DNA of 64,000 bases from Doryteuthis pealeii (taxonomy: Eukaryota > Mollusca > Cephalopoda > Myopsida > Loliginidae): the NCBI GenBank assembly GCA_023376005.1, contig CM042138.1, forward strand, positions 94,046,481 through 94,110,480, read 5' to 3'. Below are positions 34,510 to 45,182 of this stretch, piece after piece. The first letter of the stretch is position 1; every line of letters begins with the position of its first letter. The notes beneath the pieces are model-generated. The model was not told where the DNA came from. It ran no database searches and saw nothing but the letters and a program-made list of their open reading frames with translations. Position numbers and translations under genes: made by a program.

Positions 34510-34910
34510 TTCGGTCTCTATTTGTCTGTAACCGAATCTATGTCACAGCTTAATCACCTTACCCAAAATCGTCAATACAATAAAGAACAATAAAGAAAAC
34601 CTATGACATTAATTTTTTTTTAAATGTATTTGTTCATCATTTTTTTCAAAATCAACGTAATTTTTTGGAGTAAAATATTCAAAATAATTATTTAATTAAT
34701 AATTAATAGATGCACGCAACATTTTATTTGATGGGGACATAACTAAGTTTCCATTTCAAATGGTTATATATTTTTGATCTTTTAATAAATTCGATGATTC
34801 TACTTATGATACAAACCTTCTAACATTGAATTTTTAACCGCCCCCCCCCCCTCAGGGAATTTCTTTTAAAAATTAATTGTTACACTGCCCAGAGGGTGTT
34901 TTCTTGCTAA
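34510..34910 (+). mobile_element. HelA-variant Helitron ending CTAA
   Basis: 'tttgtctgtaaccgaatcta' near the start, 'accttacccaaaatcgtcaa' inside, and the end 'cactgcccagagggtgttt' followed by 'cttgctaa' then T. The interior matches the copy at 12,748. Confidence 0.6.
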
Positions 34911-35527
34911 TTTATATAATAGATAATGTCATTTTTTCTGTTTGCTTTTTCATTCGTCTGCTAGGATGAGTGAGTAATATCTGTGTATTAGTGTTAGTAT
35001 AGCATTTAATTCTAAGGCTAACAGCAACAAATAAATGAATTAAAACTTAGTTTAATTCTAACAATTTATTAAATAACACAAATAAAACAATGATTAACAA
35101 TATAAAGTCCTTCCTGTGTATAGAGTCAAGGTTGAGAGACTTGCCGGTGGATGGAGAGGATATCTGGTATCTTAGTGATTTCTTGGAGATAATTTCAGGT
35201 CAACGTGCACACGGGGGCTGGTCTGGAATCTATCTGAAGGTTTAGGTATTTTGCGCCAAAACTTCTGGGCTCATCACGTGATTGGTATATCCAACCACAG
35301 TGATCTTTCCCTCACATAACTCCACACACAGGAATAAACATGTGTAATCTGTTCAAAGAATCATACCACAATTATTTCTATTTAGCTTTGTACTTTACAA
35401 AGTTTCTCTTAGTCAATGTAAATATACAGTATCGACCATACAATTCTTGTTTTTAGGTTTATTTTTTCTGAACTAAACATACTATGGCTTTATTATTTCT
35501 TGTGGAATATTATACAGAAGAAAACAG

Positions 35528-35761
35528 GGACCATATGACTTTTAGGCACCCCTTTTTGATCTCAATTAAGAAAGGACATGATTTTCATTTACACTGTCAA
35601 TATCCGGTTGTTTTAACAGACGATTTTTAGATTTTTTTAAATTATAAAACTAACCCCTAACCCCTAACCCCTAACAAACAACCGGATACTGACGGTGTAA
35701 ATGAAAAACATGTCCTTTCTTAATCAAGACCAAAAAGGGGTGCCTAAAGGTAATATGGTCC
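35528..35761. mobile_element. T1 hAT-like MITE with telomere-like core
   Basis: Ends GGACCATATGACTTTTAGG and ATATGGTCC. The core is three CCCCTAA-type units ('cccctaacccctaac'). A perfect 8-bp target duplication GAAAACAG lies at 35,520-35,527 and 35,762-35,769. The left-arm copy is at about 26,365-26,605. Confidence 0.9.
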
Positions 35762-35989
35762 GAAAACAGATATAATTTGACATCATATACTTATATTCAT
35801 TGCCTAATAATATCCCTAGTAAGTAGGAATTAAATTCCGGGTTGAGATTTATCCATAAGACACCAGCGGAAATGAACACTACCTATTGTATGATTGTTAT
35901 AATGAATATTACTATTAGAGTTGCCATCTTGTGGATCACACGTGTTGTTATTGGTGTAGCCATCCTTAAAACGAATAGAAGATATTAAG

Positions 35990-36165
35990 ATATCTTTCTC
36001 CTAGACTGGTTAACCTAACCAAGGCTAAAAAGCCTAGTCTACTATTTTAACCATAAAATGATTTTCCGAGTGACATTAGCGCGAAGGGGATACACAAAAA
36101 GGCTCGTCCAATATTTGAATTTGGGTTGCTTACTGCATTCCCCACGATGATAACCGTTACGTTTA
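35990..36165 (-). repeat. SINE-B relic
   Basis: Reverse complement of SINE-B body: 'cctagactggttaacc', 'aaaaagcctagtct', 'gacattagcgcgaag', 'ccaatatttgaatttggg'. The tRNA head is largely missing. Confidence 0.5.
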
Positions 36166-36172
36166 ACGCTCA

Positions 36173-36563
36173 TCTATAGATATATAAAGGGCAGTTGGTG
36201 TGTATCTATGTCAGGAGGAAACTATGAAAATAAAACAATTAATGACAAAGTAAATATATATACACATTCACTATCATCAAATCTTGCTTTTTGAACAAAA
36301 ATAATGAAGATTTGATTCATATGAAGATAATTAGAAAATAACATTTAAATGATAATAACATGGATTTTTTTTCATTTGATATTTTAGATAGTAGACATTA
36401 ACATTTCTTTTCAGAGTAGCTGGATCAATGCAATGTCTATTTTTTTACATCGGGATTTAAATGGGGTATCCCACAAAGATTCAACTCGTGATTCAGTAGT
36501 AATGGATCTGTGGGACTAACTTTTAAAAAAAACTCTACACAGAGGACGCCGGGTAGCTGCTAG
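36173..36563 (+). mobile_element. HelC non-autonomous Helitron
   Basis: It starts TCTATAGATATATAAAGGGC followed by 'agttggtgtgtatc', contains 'aaataaaacaattaatgac', and ends 'cgccgggtagctgctag' then T. The 3' GC-rich palindromic sequence and CTAG fit a Helitron end. Related copies: 47,437-48,024 and 58,697-59,360. Confidence 0.65.
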
Positions 36564-37069
36564 TTTCAGTATAAAAAATGATCCTCTATCAATTACTAAT
36601 ATTTAACCACGGGTTTATTTGTAATAACAACACAGCTGACCTCCATAACAAAGAATTCTGTTATCGAAGATTTATGAAGGGTATATTTTTCCCTGTGTTG
36701 AGTCAGTAAAATACGTTTATTTCAATGTGTGGAGTTAATTGAGATAGAGCCTTTCTGTGATAGGACAAGCAATCCTATGACGCGACCAGAAGTTTTGACG
36801 TCCATATTCAATAGAAACCTACAGATCAGTTCCATGACAAGTCGATCAGAAATTAGTTCTGAGAGGATTGACTCAAATAGAAGATACCAGATATCATCAA
36901 TTTCCCTTTCCATCAGACTGGTATGTCTCTCAAACTTGAGTCTATACAAAGGAAAGATGTTTATATTGTTAGTTGTTGTTTTGTTGCTTAATAAATCATT
37001 AGAATTAAATAAAGTTTTAATTCATTTATTTGTTGCTGCTCGCCTTAGAATAAATGCTATACTAACACG

Positions 37070-37712
37070 ATACTTGTTTTTATATGTTTTCTTGTATTTA
37101 TTTCTTTATTGTATTTTTTTTAAAATAAAACCATGTAAAAATATCACTTGTGGTAAAGATTTTCGGGATAGGGGCAGAACATACTGCTATGACCCTGTGT
37201 AGTGATTATGGAATTAGTTGATATGCCTTCATTGCTGCCTTGTTATATTTTCAGAGTCCTCTGCTTACGAGCCCTGAAGGAACTCCATGAAAGAATGCGT
37301 TCGGTGAGGCCAAGTGGATGACAAACAACATGTCCAAAAAAAAAAGAAAGCTGGAAATGAGATAGTCCAGGTTAAAATTGTGTTAAGAGTTACTTAAAGC
37401 CGAAATTTTTAGAACTTATTTTTTCCGATGTAGGTATCATTGGGGAAGGAGAAATGTTTTGGTAAACGGGCCAAAGCCTGGAGTGTTTACTAAAACTTTT
37501 CTCGTTCCCCATGGCGCCTGCATCAGAAAAATAAGTCTAAAAACATTCAGCTTCTGGCTAGATTTACCTCGCTTTTAATGTGGACTAAGATATTCCAGAA
37601 ATTTGAATCCAGATTCCAAACCTCTTGTGTTCCTGAAAACTATCTGATAAAAAGGAATAAACTCAATTTCAGCATTTTCTTTGTATTCTTGTCTTTGTCC
37701 CTTGTTAATCGA
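37070..37712. other. Unassigned sequence within right arm
   Basis: No gene recognised. The inverted copy is at about 23,770-24,400. Short frames here do not resemble known families. Confidence 0.4.
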
Positions 37713-38405
37713 TCTATACGTATATAAACGGCAGTTGGTGTGTATGTATGTATGTATGTATGTATGTCCAAAGGAAACTACTAAACTTTATAAAGTTGAA
37801 ACAGTCTGTACGATGTTCTACACACCGAATAATTCTTTACCGAAATTCACTTGTCATCATTATCTTCTATAATTATCAAATTTTATGCGATATACGCATT
37901 TTAATTGCCTTCAAGCAAAAATATAAATAATAGTAATAATAATAATAATAATATATATATATATATATATATTAAATATCACCGGTATTTGCTTTTTTTG
38001 CAAAATTATGAAGATTCGATTGATATTCGAAGATATTTTAAAATAAGAATATACACAGAAATAGCATTGAAATTCTACATAAAATGTCCTGCATTTTTGT
38101 CTCTTATATATCACTAAAAAATAAAGGTTTAAATAATATATGGTGTGGTTAATTTGCATACTGGTTTTAACAAAACCGGGTTTAATAAATAATTACTTGG
38201 TGTTATTGATCTGTAATATTATTGTTTTATTCTCCAACCAATTAAAATCAATCCTATGAATAATTCTATATAGAAACCAATTAAGATATAATTAAAATAC
38301 GTGGAATCTTTTTATATGCGATCATATTTCATCTCGTTCGTCTTTCTAATCTAATCTATTTCATTACATTAAAACTTGCGTACGGAGGGTACATATTCTT
38401 GTTAG
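37713..38405 (+). mobile_element. Chimeric Helitron: HelC 5' end, HelA 3' end
   Basis: The 5' end TCTATACGTATATAAACGGC, 'agttggtgtg' and (TATG)n are HelC. The 3' half ('aaccgggtttaataaataa', 'ccaattaaaatcaatcc', 'tcattacattaaaacttgcg') and the end 'cggagggtacatattcttg' with TTAG are HelA. The join is internal with no sign of a nested boundary. The terminal CTRR is mutated to TTAG. Confidence 0.6.
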
Positions 38406-38500
38406 TAATAATAACAAAATCATTTACATAACATTTTTTTAAACAACATCTGGATAAACTGATTTAACAATTAAAAAAAACAGTTGTATTCATTTTCTTA

Positions 38501-38645
38501 CTAGCAAGAATATGCGCCTCCCTCCGGGCGTAAGTATCTAAGTTTTGATGTAATGAAATATATTGAATTAGAAAGACTAACGAAATTGAATAAGAACGCA
38601 TATAAAAAGAGTACACTTATTTAAATTGTATTTTAATTATTTTAT
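38501..38645 (-). mobile_element. HelA 3' terminal fragment, minus strand
   Basis: CTAG at 38,501-38,504 and the complementary hairpin 'gcgcctccctccgggcg' are followed inward by HelA 3' sequence to about 38,645. It lies tail-to-tail with the Helitron ending at 38,405. Confidence 0.65.
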
Positions 38646-38670
38646 GGGTTTTTTTTTAATTTCTTAATTG

Positions 38671-38727
38671 AACCTGCAAACTTGTGACTCCAAACAGGAT
38701 GCCCTACCGACTGAGCTAAACCGGCTC
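38671..38727 (-). repeat. SINE-A head only
   Basis: 'ccctaccgactgagctaaac' is the complement of the tRNA-like A-box region and 'aacctgcaaacttgtgactcc' of the anticodon-to-T-arm part. The SINE body is absent. Confidence 0.6.
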
Positions 38728-38729
38728 AT

Positions 38730-39485
38730 GGAGAAGTTGGATAAATTCATACTTTGTAATTAGGAGTAATTCAATTTATATGTTTATTTAGGCGCTAATG
38801 GGCTGGCCAGTCAGCTCATAATACTGGCCTTGTGCCGAACTAAGGTAAACTTAATTAATAACTATATGTCCGTCTCTTGGTGTCCATTTGTTGGATTATA
38901 TTGATGTATAAGGTGTGCTGTGGTCCACCACTTAAACTTATAGACTCTGCATTGACGTGTGGATTAAGTCAGCCAATCAACACGCTCGAATATGTGGTTA
39001 GTTAACTATTTAATCGCTGATCTTTGAAAGCCATCCAGTTGCTCATATTTGCCACGGGCGAATGGTTCAGCAACCAAAGAACAACCAAGGATTCTACCTA
39101 ACACTAAGGAACACCGAGGAACAACCAAGGACTTTGCCCCATTAAGGAACCACCAAGTATTCTTCACTAGGGAACACAAAGGATCTCCACTGTAAAGTGC
39201 TCTCTACTGCAGCCTAAAATTGGCGACAAAAATTTTCAAATTCGTCTATGGATAAATAGTAGGACAGACTGGGTTATTTTACCTTGATATAGTAACCGGC
39301 CTAGAAGAAGGAAAAAAATCAAACCTGTTGAAGTCTGCTTAAGAAATTTACCTTGCCTCATTTTTCTCGGCAGTGGGGGGAGGCTTAAATGCATACTCCG
39401 TTTAGAAATTGACCTTGTATTGTATCTTACTCATTGTGGAAAGGTTGGATAAACACATACTTTGTAATTGGCTCTTATCCCTATC
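38730..39485. other. Mostly unassigned; SINE-B tail at 39,235-39,445
   Basis: 'taggacagactgggtta', 'ggcctagaagaaggaaa' and 'aagaaatttaccttgcc' at 39,262-39,356 are SINE-B body. 'gaccttgtattgtatcttac' at 39,411 is a second SINE-B tail. From 39,080 to 39,190 a 'ggaacaccgaggaac/aaggattctac' motif recurs. No gene. Confidence 0.45.
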
Positions 39486-40091
39486 TCTATATTAATACTC
39501 GTGTTCCTTAAGTGTACGACAGTTATCATCTTGCAACACCCTCTGGTTAAAAAGGAGATCGTTCAAATAGTCCAAGATGAAATACAAAAATGTAAATCCT
39601 GATTATCTGGTGTTGCTTATCCGCTGGATTCTTATTTCTTATAAATGTCGCCACCTCAGCTAAATGATGGACTATTCCGTTATTATTATAAAGAAGGAAA
39701 GGAAAGAAAAGGAGATGATACACAGAAAAAATATAAAAATAAAGAATAAGGTAAAGATAATATATATATATATATACCAACCCTCCGCACGTGCAGGATG
39801 TGACCCATGGTAAATTTCTTAAGCAGAGAAAGACAGAAGGAAATACAGAAAGAAAGTGAGTAGAGACAAGATAGAGAGATTAGTGGGCACGCGGAAGCGA
39901 TATCGCTAATCAGTTTCAATTGATTAATAATGAAAAGATATTAAACGGAAAGAAATTAAAAAGAGTGAGAGGGTTAAAACAAGATTATTATACTTTGTAC
40001 TTAAGAACTAACGCAATATCTCTTAATTAAACATATCAAACGTTGTCATAATTGAATTATCATACTGCGGTATGTCCACAGGTCCAGCTAG
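39486..40091 (+). mobile_element. HelB Helitron with SINE-B fragment inside
   Basis: Start TCTATATTAATACTCGTGTT, end hairpin 'ctgcggtatgtccacag' then 'gtccagctag' and T. A reversed SINE-B tail ('accaaccctccgcacgtgc') sits at 39,776-39,830. The left-arm copy abuts the assembly gap. Confidence 0.75.
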
Positions 40092-40129
40092 TCTGTTTAA
40101 ATGTATTTGATGTTAATGTATTCGATTCT

Positions 40130-40567
40130 AACAAGTCGTCCCATACTTCTGACCTTGTGCCAGACATAGATTAAAGTAAGATTTCCGTTTCTCTTTCAGC
40201 GTCTTTTACTTTATTTTCTCAAATTGGCCGAATCAAGCAGAAACACGATATCTTTATTTACCGTATCCAAGGTGTATTGATTTAAAGTTTATTCTTGTTT
40301 CAAGAGAGATCCTGCATAGGAAAACAAGAAACTCTAAGGAATATTCCCGAATTCCTTCACACTTGAACAATCGAAGATAATTGGGAGGTGGAATCGTCAA
40401 AAGAAACTCAAAAAACGATTTGGATTCGATGAAAAGGGTGTCAATAGACTCCATTTTGGAAATGGGCGGGTCCCATTAAATGGTCGACTCTTTTAGAGTT
40501 TCGCGGATTTCACAGACTGGGAAATTATTTTCAGATTTTCAGAGTAAAGGTATAAATTCTATAGAGT
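40130..40567. other. Unassigned sequence
   Basis: First sequence right of the inverted duplication. Contains 'gtcgactcttttagagtttc' at about 40,480 but no recognised gene. Confidence 0.4.
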
Positions 40568-40985
40568 CTTCTTCTTCTTCTTCTTCTTCTCTTCTTCTTC
40601 TTCTTCTTCTTCTTCTTCTTCTTCTTCAAGGCTGGCTTCTTCTTCTTCTTCTTCTTCTTCTTCTCTTCTTCTTCTTCTTCTTCTTCTTCTTCTTCTTCTT
40701 CTTCTTCTTCTTCTTCTTCTTCTTCTTCTTCTTCTTCTTCTTCTTCTTCTCCTTTAAGGCTTCTTCTTCTTCTGCAAGGCTTCTTCAAGGCCTCTTCTTC
40801 TTCAAGGCTTCTTTAAGGCTTCTTCTTCTTCTTCTTCTTCTTCTTCTTCTTCTTCTTCTTCTTCTTCTTCTTCTTCTGCAAGGCTTCTTCAAGGCCTCTT
40901 CTTCTTCAAGGCTTCTTTAAGGCTTCTTCTTCTTCTTCTTCTTCTTCTTCTTCAAGGCTTCTTTTTCAAGGCTTCTTCTTTTTAT
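40568..40985. repeat. (TTC)n array with interspersed CAAGGC units
   Basis: Long TTC tracts are broken by 'aaggc' words. A composite block of about 48 bp ('ctgcaaggcttcttcaaggc' onward) occurs twice, at about 40,772 and 40,876, showing higher-order duplication. The poly-Leu, poly-Phe and poly-Glu frames through it are not proteins. Confidence 0.95.
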
Positions 40986-41205
40986 TCTCCAAGACTTCCA
41001 TATGCAATGCAATTCTATTATGAGCATCAAACATTCTTGACTTTTGATGCTGGATGAAAGGATGAAGAAAATTCGAGAATAAAAAAATTATTTTTCTTGT
41101 AAAATTCCTTTTAACAATTTCAAAGTTTAACGAATCATAATAAAACAAAAATAAAATTACAACACCCTAAATATGTGTTTCAATTTAATCAAGATTAAAC
41201 ACCCA
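40986..41205. other. Unassigned AT-rich sequence
   Basis: No recognised feature. Confidence 0.4.
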
Positions 41206-41420
41206 AGTTTTACTCAGTCGGTAGATCATCCGCTTTGGATCCACAAGGTTCCAGATTCGATGCTGAGTAGCACAGCTTGGGTCTGAGCGGTAAAGTAGGG
41301 GGAGTTAATGGTAGGTGTGGCTGTGGGAGCCACACCTACCATCAGACGCAAAAACAATCTCTCTGGTCTAGTGCTAATGAATAGGGATATACTCCCCTCG
41401 CTGTCCAGCTGATACCAACA
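41206..41420 (+). repeat. SINE-A with an internal inverted duplication
   Basis: Head 'actcagtcggtagatc', B-box-like 'ccagattcgatgc', body 'gcggtaaagtag', 'ggtctagtgctaatg', 'gtccagctgatacc'. At about 41,311-41,341 'ggtaggtgtggct' is followed by 'agccacacctacc', a perfect hairpin not seen in other copies. Confidence 0.75.
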
Positions 41421-41589
41421 AATTATTGACAAAAAATTCAATTGAAGTTAGTGATTACAATTAAATGTTTACAAATGAATCAAATTTTGGCATTAACTAA
41501 TCCATAAGGAGTTTATATGTTGTTAAACAAATAAATTAAAATCTTTAAAATAATACTGAACATGAGTTATGACCAGTTTTTGGTTTTAA

Positions 41590-41850
41590 TGTGAGTTTAG
41601 CTCAGTCAGTAGAACATCCACCTAGAAATCACAAGGTTCCAGGTTAGATTCCAGTTCTTGCTAACTCAGGGTATGAGTAGCACACGTTGGGTTATCTGTG
41701 CTGTAAAGTGCGGAGCTGGCGGTAGGTGTAGCACTACACCTCAGATGCAAAACAATCTTCCTGGTTTAGCGTTAGTGAAAAAGGGATTGACTCCCTTGCT
41801 GTCCAGCTGATACCAACAATGTGCCACTCCGCCGACTTTACTTACTACAT
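41590..41850 (+). repeat. SINE-A, near complete
   Basis: 'gtttagctcagtcagtagaa' A box, 'ccaggttagattcc' B-box-like, then the full body through 'gtccagctgataccaac' and 'gccactccgccgac'. It lies 170 bp downstream of the previous copy in the same orientation. Confidence 0.8.
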
Positions 41851-41934
41851 TAAATGATCTCAATCAAGGTGCGATTAATAATAGGTATTTACTGAAGCTA
41901 TTCGCCACAAGTAATATATGATACAAGGTCACAA

Positions 41935-42020
41935 GTATTAGGCGTCCGGTGAGGATCGAACTCGCTATTCAATGATAATAGATCTGCAGGATTAACTTGC
42001 AAACCATTGCACTACGTAAT
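41935..42020 (-). repeat. SINE-D tRNA-like head
   Basis: On the minus strand 'acgtagtgcaatggtttgca' then 'cgagttcgatcctcaccgg', a tRNA-like A box and B box at correct spacing. Paralogues at 42,145 and 56,955. Confidence 0.6.
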
Positions 42021-42144
42021 GTATATAGCATAGGCATATCTTAGTCTTGGAGAAATTGTTCAGGATGTGTTTATTTATGATCGATTGTGTAGGTATTTAT
42101 CCAACCATTACACCACAATCACCACGGGTAGGATGAGACACAAG

Positions 42145-42240
42145 GTCCCAAGTATTGGGCATCCAGTGAGGTTCGAACTCGCTATTCAATAGTAATGGAT
42201 CTGCAAGGTTAGCTTGCTAACGATTATACCACGATGGACG
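42145..42240 (-). repeat. SINE-D tRNA-like head
   Basis: On the minus strand 'catcgtggtataatcgttag' then 'gagttcgaacctcactgg'. About 150 bp from the previous copy, same orientation. Confidence 0.6.
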
Positions 42241-42283
42241 CCTCGGTGCGATCAATAGTACCAAGGTTAAACTTTAAATTATA

Positions 42284-42649
42284 TGGTGCTCTTCCAATAT
42301 GTGATCTACCGAAGGTTTCTGATCTACTATTGATCTACTATTTATGGCATGTGTGGGTGGAAAGATCACATATTGGAATGTCGGTAGATCACAAGGGTAG
42401 ATCACATATTGGTATGTAAACAATTCGGTAGGGAATGTTCGGTAAATCACATATTGGAATGTAAACAATTCGGTAGATCCTATATTGGAATGTAAACAAC
42501 TCGAATGGGTAGATCACATATTGGAATGTAAACAATCACATATTGGTATGTAAACAATTCGGTAGATCACATATTGGTATGTAAACAACTCGGTAGATCA
42601 CATATTGGAATGTAAACAACTCGGTAGATCACATATTGGAAGAGCACCA
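42284..42649. mobile_element. MITE with a minisatellite derived from its own terminal repeat
   Basis: Terminal inverted repeats of about 29 bp start TGGTGCTCTTCCAATATGTG and end CACATATTGGAAGAGCACCA. A perfect 6-bp target duplication ATTATA is at 42,278-42,283 and 42,650-42,655. The interior from about 42,360 is a tandem array of roughly nine units of about 31 bp ('ggtagatcacatattggaat', 'gtaaacaactc'). Each unit contains the inner TIR sequence, so the array grew from the TIR. No ORF. Confidence 0.85.
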
Positions 42650-42655
42650 ATTATA

Positions 42656-43734
42656 TTATCTTAAAATTTTAAATCTAAATAAACACATCTGCTAAACTTA
42701 TTTAGAATTAAACTTTAAATCTGAAATCCAAATAAGAGCATGTACATAAACTTTTTTTAAATTAAACTTAAAATTAATACATCTTGTTATATATTCGTTC
42801 CTGATCGAGTATATAAACGGGAGAGTATCATCTCGGGTATATAATAGAGAGAGGTTAAATCGAACTTAACGGATCTAAATTCCACCATCGTATGTCACCC
42901 CGCCGAAAGAAAAAATACCATAAAAATCAGGGAACTGAACGAATGTAATGAAATTTTCAGTGTTGATATATTAATGAATAAGAAATATATGCACCAATTA
43001 TTTTATTTAAAAACTTACATTTTTTTTCAGGTCAGTTATCTTTGAACCACATAACTTTGAGGCATAACACAGATTCTCAAAAATACGTGGATCAAATTAA
43101 CTGACCTGAACAAATGTAAAATTTTCAAATAAAATAACTTTCCCAAGGTCATTAGCACAAAGTGAAACACAAATAATTGATTCGGGTAATCGATTTCCCA
43201 ACTGTAAAAGTCTGTCGACAAAGTCTTTTCGTTTTACAAAAATATTACATCAGTCTTCAACCACGTTCCATAAGTGTCTCGCCAGTGAAAATCGAAATCG
43301 TCTTTCCCAGCCTTTACCGTGTACCGCATAGATAAATCAAGCGGTCGTACTTCATCTGGGTGCCTGAATTCGCATCTTCCAACATCCTGGTTCTTCACGC
43401 TACGATTCAGACTAAATGCCATCCACAAAAATGTTCAACGCCGAGCATACCGCGAGGGCATCTCGCAAATAGCACTCAACAATGACGCTTCGAATCAGGT
43501 GAATGTCTATCGTCACACAGATATACAGATAGAGGCTTGGAAATTCGGTCAATGAGGTGGAGATTCATCGTAGACGTGGTGATAGGGACATACCAAAGAG
43601 TGTCAGGCAGACAGACTAACAGACAGACAATGAGAGTTTGAAAGAAGGCGGGATAGGCGAAAAAAGACCCTAGTTACCAATACAAAAATATTCAACGTAG
43701 CAAAGAAGAAACGAATTACTTCTTGAGATTAATG
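42656..43734. other. Unassigned sequence with weak internal repeats
   Basis: 'gaacgaatgtaatgaaattttcag' near 42,935 and 'gaacaaatgtaaaattttcaa' near 43,105 are similar, suggesting an old repeat. Short frames at 43,234-43,555 on both strands show no family signature. Confidence 0.35.
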
Positions 43735-44085
43735 CAGGGATTATCAAACTACGGCCCGCGGGCCGGATCCGGCCTACGAAGGCATTTTATCTGGCCCGCC
43801 GACGGTACTTGAATTTATTAAAACGTACGGAACGCGAGACGTACTGATACCATTTAAATTTAAATATCAAGTTAACTTACTAAATATTTATGGACTTGAA
43901 TACTGGAGGTAGGTTACAAAATTTCGTGCGTGTGAGCATTTCACTTGTTACTTACGCAATCCCGAATTTTCACTTGTTACGACTGCTTGAAAATCACGGG
44001 TAATTTTCAAAGAGATACTGTGAAGCAACGAATAGGTCAAAAGTTATGAGACAAACATTTTTTGAAAGAGCAAACCCTATATTTT

Positions 44086-44146
<61 letters not shown>

Positions 44147-44281
44147 ATTTTAATGAAATTACAATTGATCTGAATGTTTAATTTGAAACGATCTTTTATA
44201 TTGAACACAATAATAATGTGGCCCGTGCTCGTTAGGTTTTCAGTTATCTGATCCGCCGTGAAAAAAGTTCGGTGATCCCTG
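43735..44281. mobile_element. hAT-like non-autonomous element
   Basis: Left end CAGGGATTATCAAACTACGG and right end 'gttcggtgatccctg' are imperfect inverted repeats of the CAGGGxTxxxCAAAC type common in hAT elements. GC-rich 'cccgcgggccggatccgg' follows the left end and 'gtggcccgtgctcg' precedes the right end. Flanking 8-mers GATTAATG and GGTTAACC are only partly alike. A (TA)n array has expanded inside at 44,092-44,143. Confidence 0.6.
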
Positions 44282-44637
44282 GGTTAACCGGGTGCATACG
44301 TGTCTTGCATGCGGGATGTCAGCTTATCTCTTATTAATGGTTTAAGAGAAGGTGGAGTGAACAGTACTGCCCTGTACAGAGATTGAACTCACAACCTCCA
44401 GGTTATGAGTAAAGTATTTTTATAAGCGTCTTGTCATTCCAGTTGATTGGAATGGTTCAGCCAGTGAAGAGAGATAAACCCCAAAACAGTTTCTCTTGAG
44501 AACCGTGACCTTTTTCTGTTGACTGGAGAACCTTTACGACTTGACATTACCATGACATTTCTTTGGTCAATTGAAGAGATCAAAATAAAAACCGAATGTT
44601 TGGAGATTATAAATTATTGATCTACGTTGCTTACTTT

Positions 44638-44890
44638 GTTGCGTTACGATACTAATCTAAAGGGTGTGGTGTTCTTTCCAAAAAAAGGGACTGCTGTGTC
44701 GTTTTTGTGGTAACCCCAGGTTAGAAAGAATCGAACGCAAATCAGATTGTTCTCTTGTCAAACAACAACTTTATTAATTGTTGCGTCACGGTCCTAAAAT
44801 GAAAGGGACTGTTGTGTAGTTTTTGTACTAAGTTAGAAAGAATCAAATGCAAATCAGAGTTAGTCCCTTTTCAAATAACAACTTTATTAT
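44638..44890 (+). repeat. Imperfect tandem duplication of ~120-140 bp
   Basis: 'gggactgctgtgtcgttttt', 'gttagaaagaatcgaacgca' and 'aacaacaactttatta' in the first unit recur in order in the second (44,779-44,890). The first unit has extra sequence before and within. No gene. Confidence 0.65.
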
Positions 44891-45182
44891 TGCCGTTGAT
44901 TTCGCTAGTAGTAACTGCTCAAATAAAGAGGAAGGAAAGGAGGAATGCTTCGTTTACTTGCCAACTGTTAAATCAGCCGTAAAGTCCAACCAACCAACAT
45001 TTATGGGGAAAATTTGATTTTGCATTTTTTTTTTGTATTTTTTTAAACCCTTACTTATTTAATGTCCTTATAAAACTGAGATTATAAACATTCGTGCGAG
45101 TTTTTAGGGTAAAATAAAACTCACGCAGACGTAGTTGTAAACAAACCACGTAATTCCAAAAACATATTTACAATGGAATAGT
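44891..45182. other. Unassigned sequence
   Basis: No recognised feature. A T-rich tract at 45,020-45,050. Confidence 0.4.

Larger units (their letters stand above)
34994..37065. repeat. Pair of long inverted repeats enclosing ~1.5 kb
   Basis: 34,994-35,290 ('gttagtatagcatttaattc' ... 'aaaacttctggg') is the reverse complement of about 36,780-37,065 ('ccagaagttttgacg' ... 'aataaatgctatactaac') with moderate divergence. The enclosed 35,290-36,780 holds the T1 element, a SINE-B relic and a HelC. It may be a large fold-back element or two inverted insertions of one family. Confidence 0.65.
31300..40128 (+). repeat. Right arm of ~10 kb inverted duplication
   Basis: The arm begins after a spacer of roughly 60 bp (31,238-31,299) and is the cleaner copy: its exon is open and its transposons have intact ends. 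The pivot lies in a natural-looking hairpin bracketed by (TA)n arrays (about 31,050-31,080 and 31,451-31,492). Confidence 0.9.

Noticed and set aside
40480..40920. Long poly-Leu/Phe/Ser frame and opposite poly-Glu/Lys frame
   Set aside because: Both arise from the (TTC)n array; composition follows the repeat, with no unique domain.
43234..43555. Overlapping short frames on both strands
   Set aside because: Neither shows recognised motifs; the region looks like decayed repeat.
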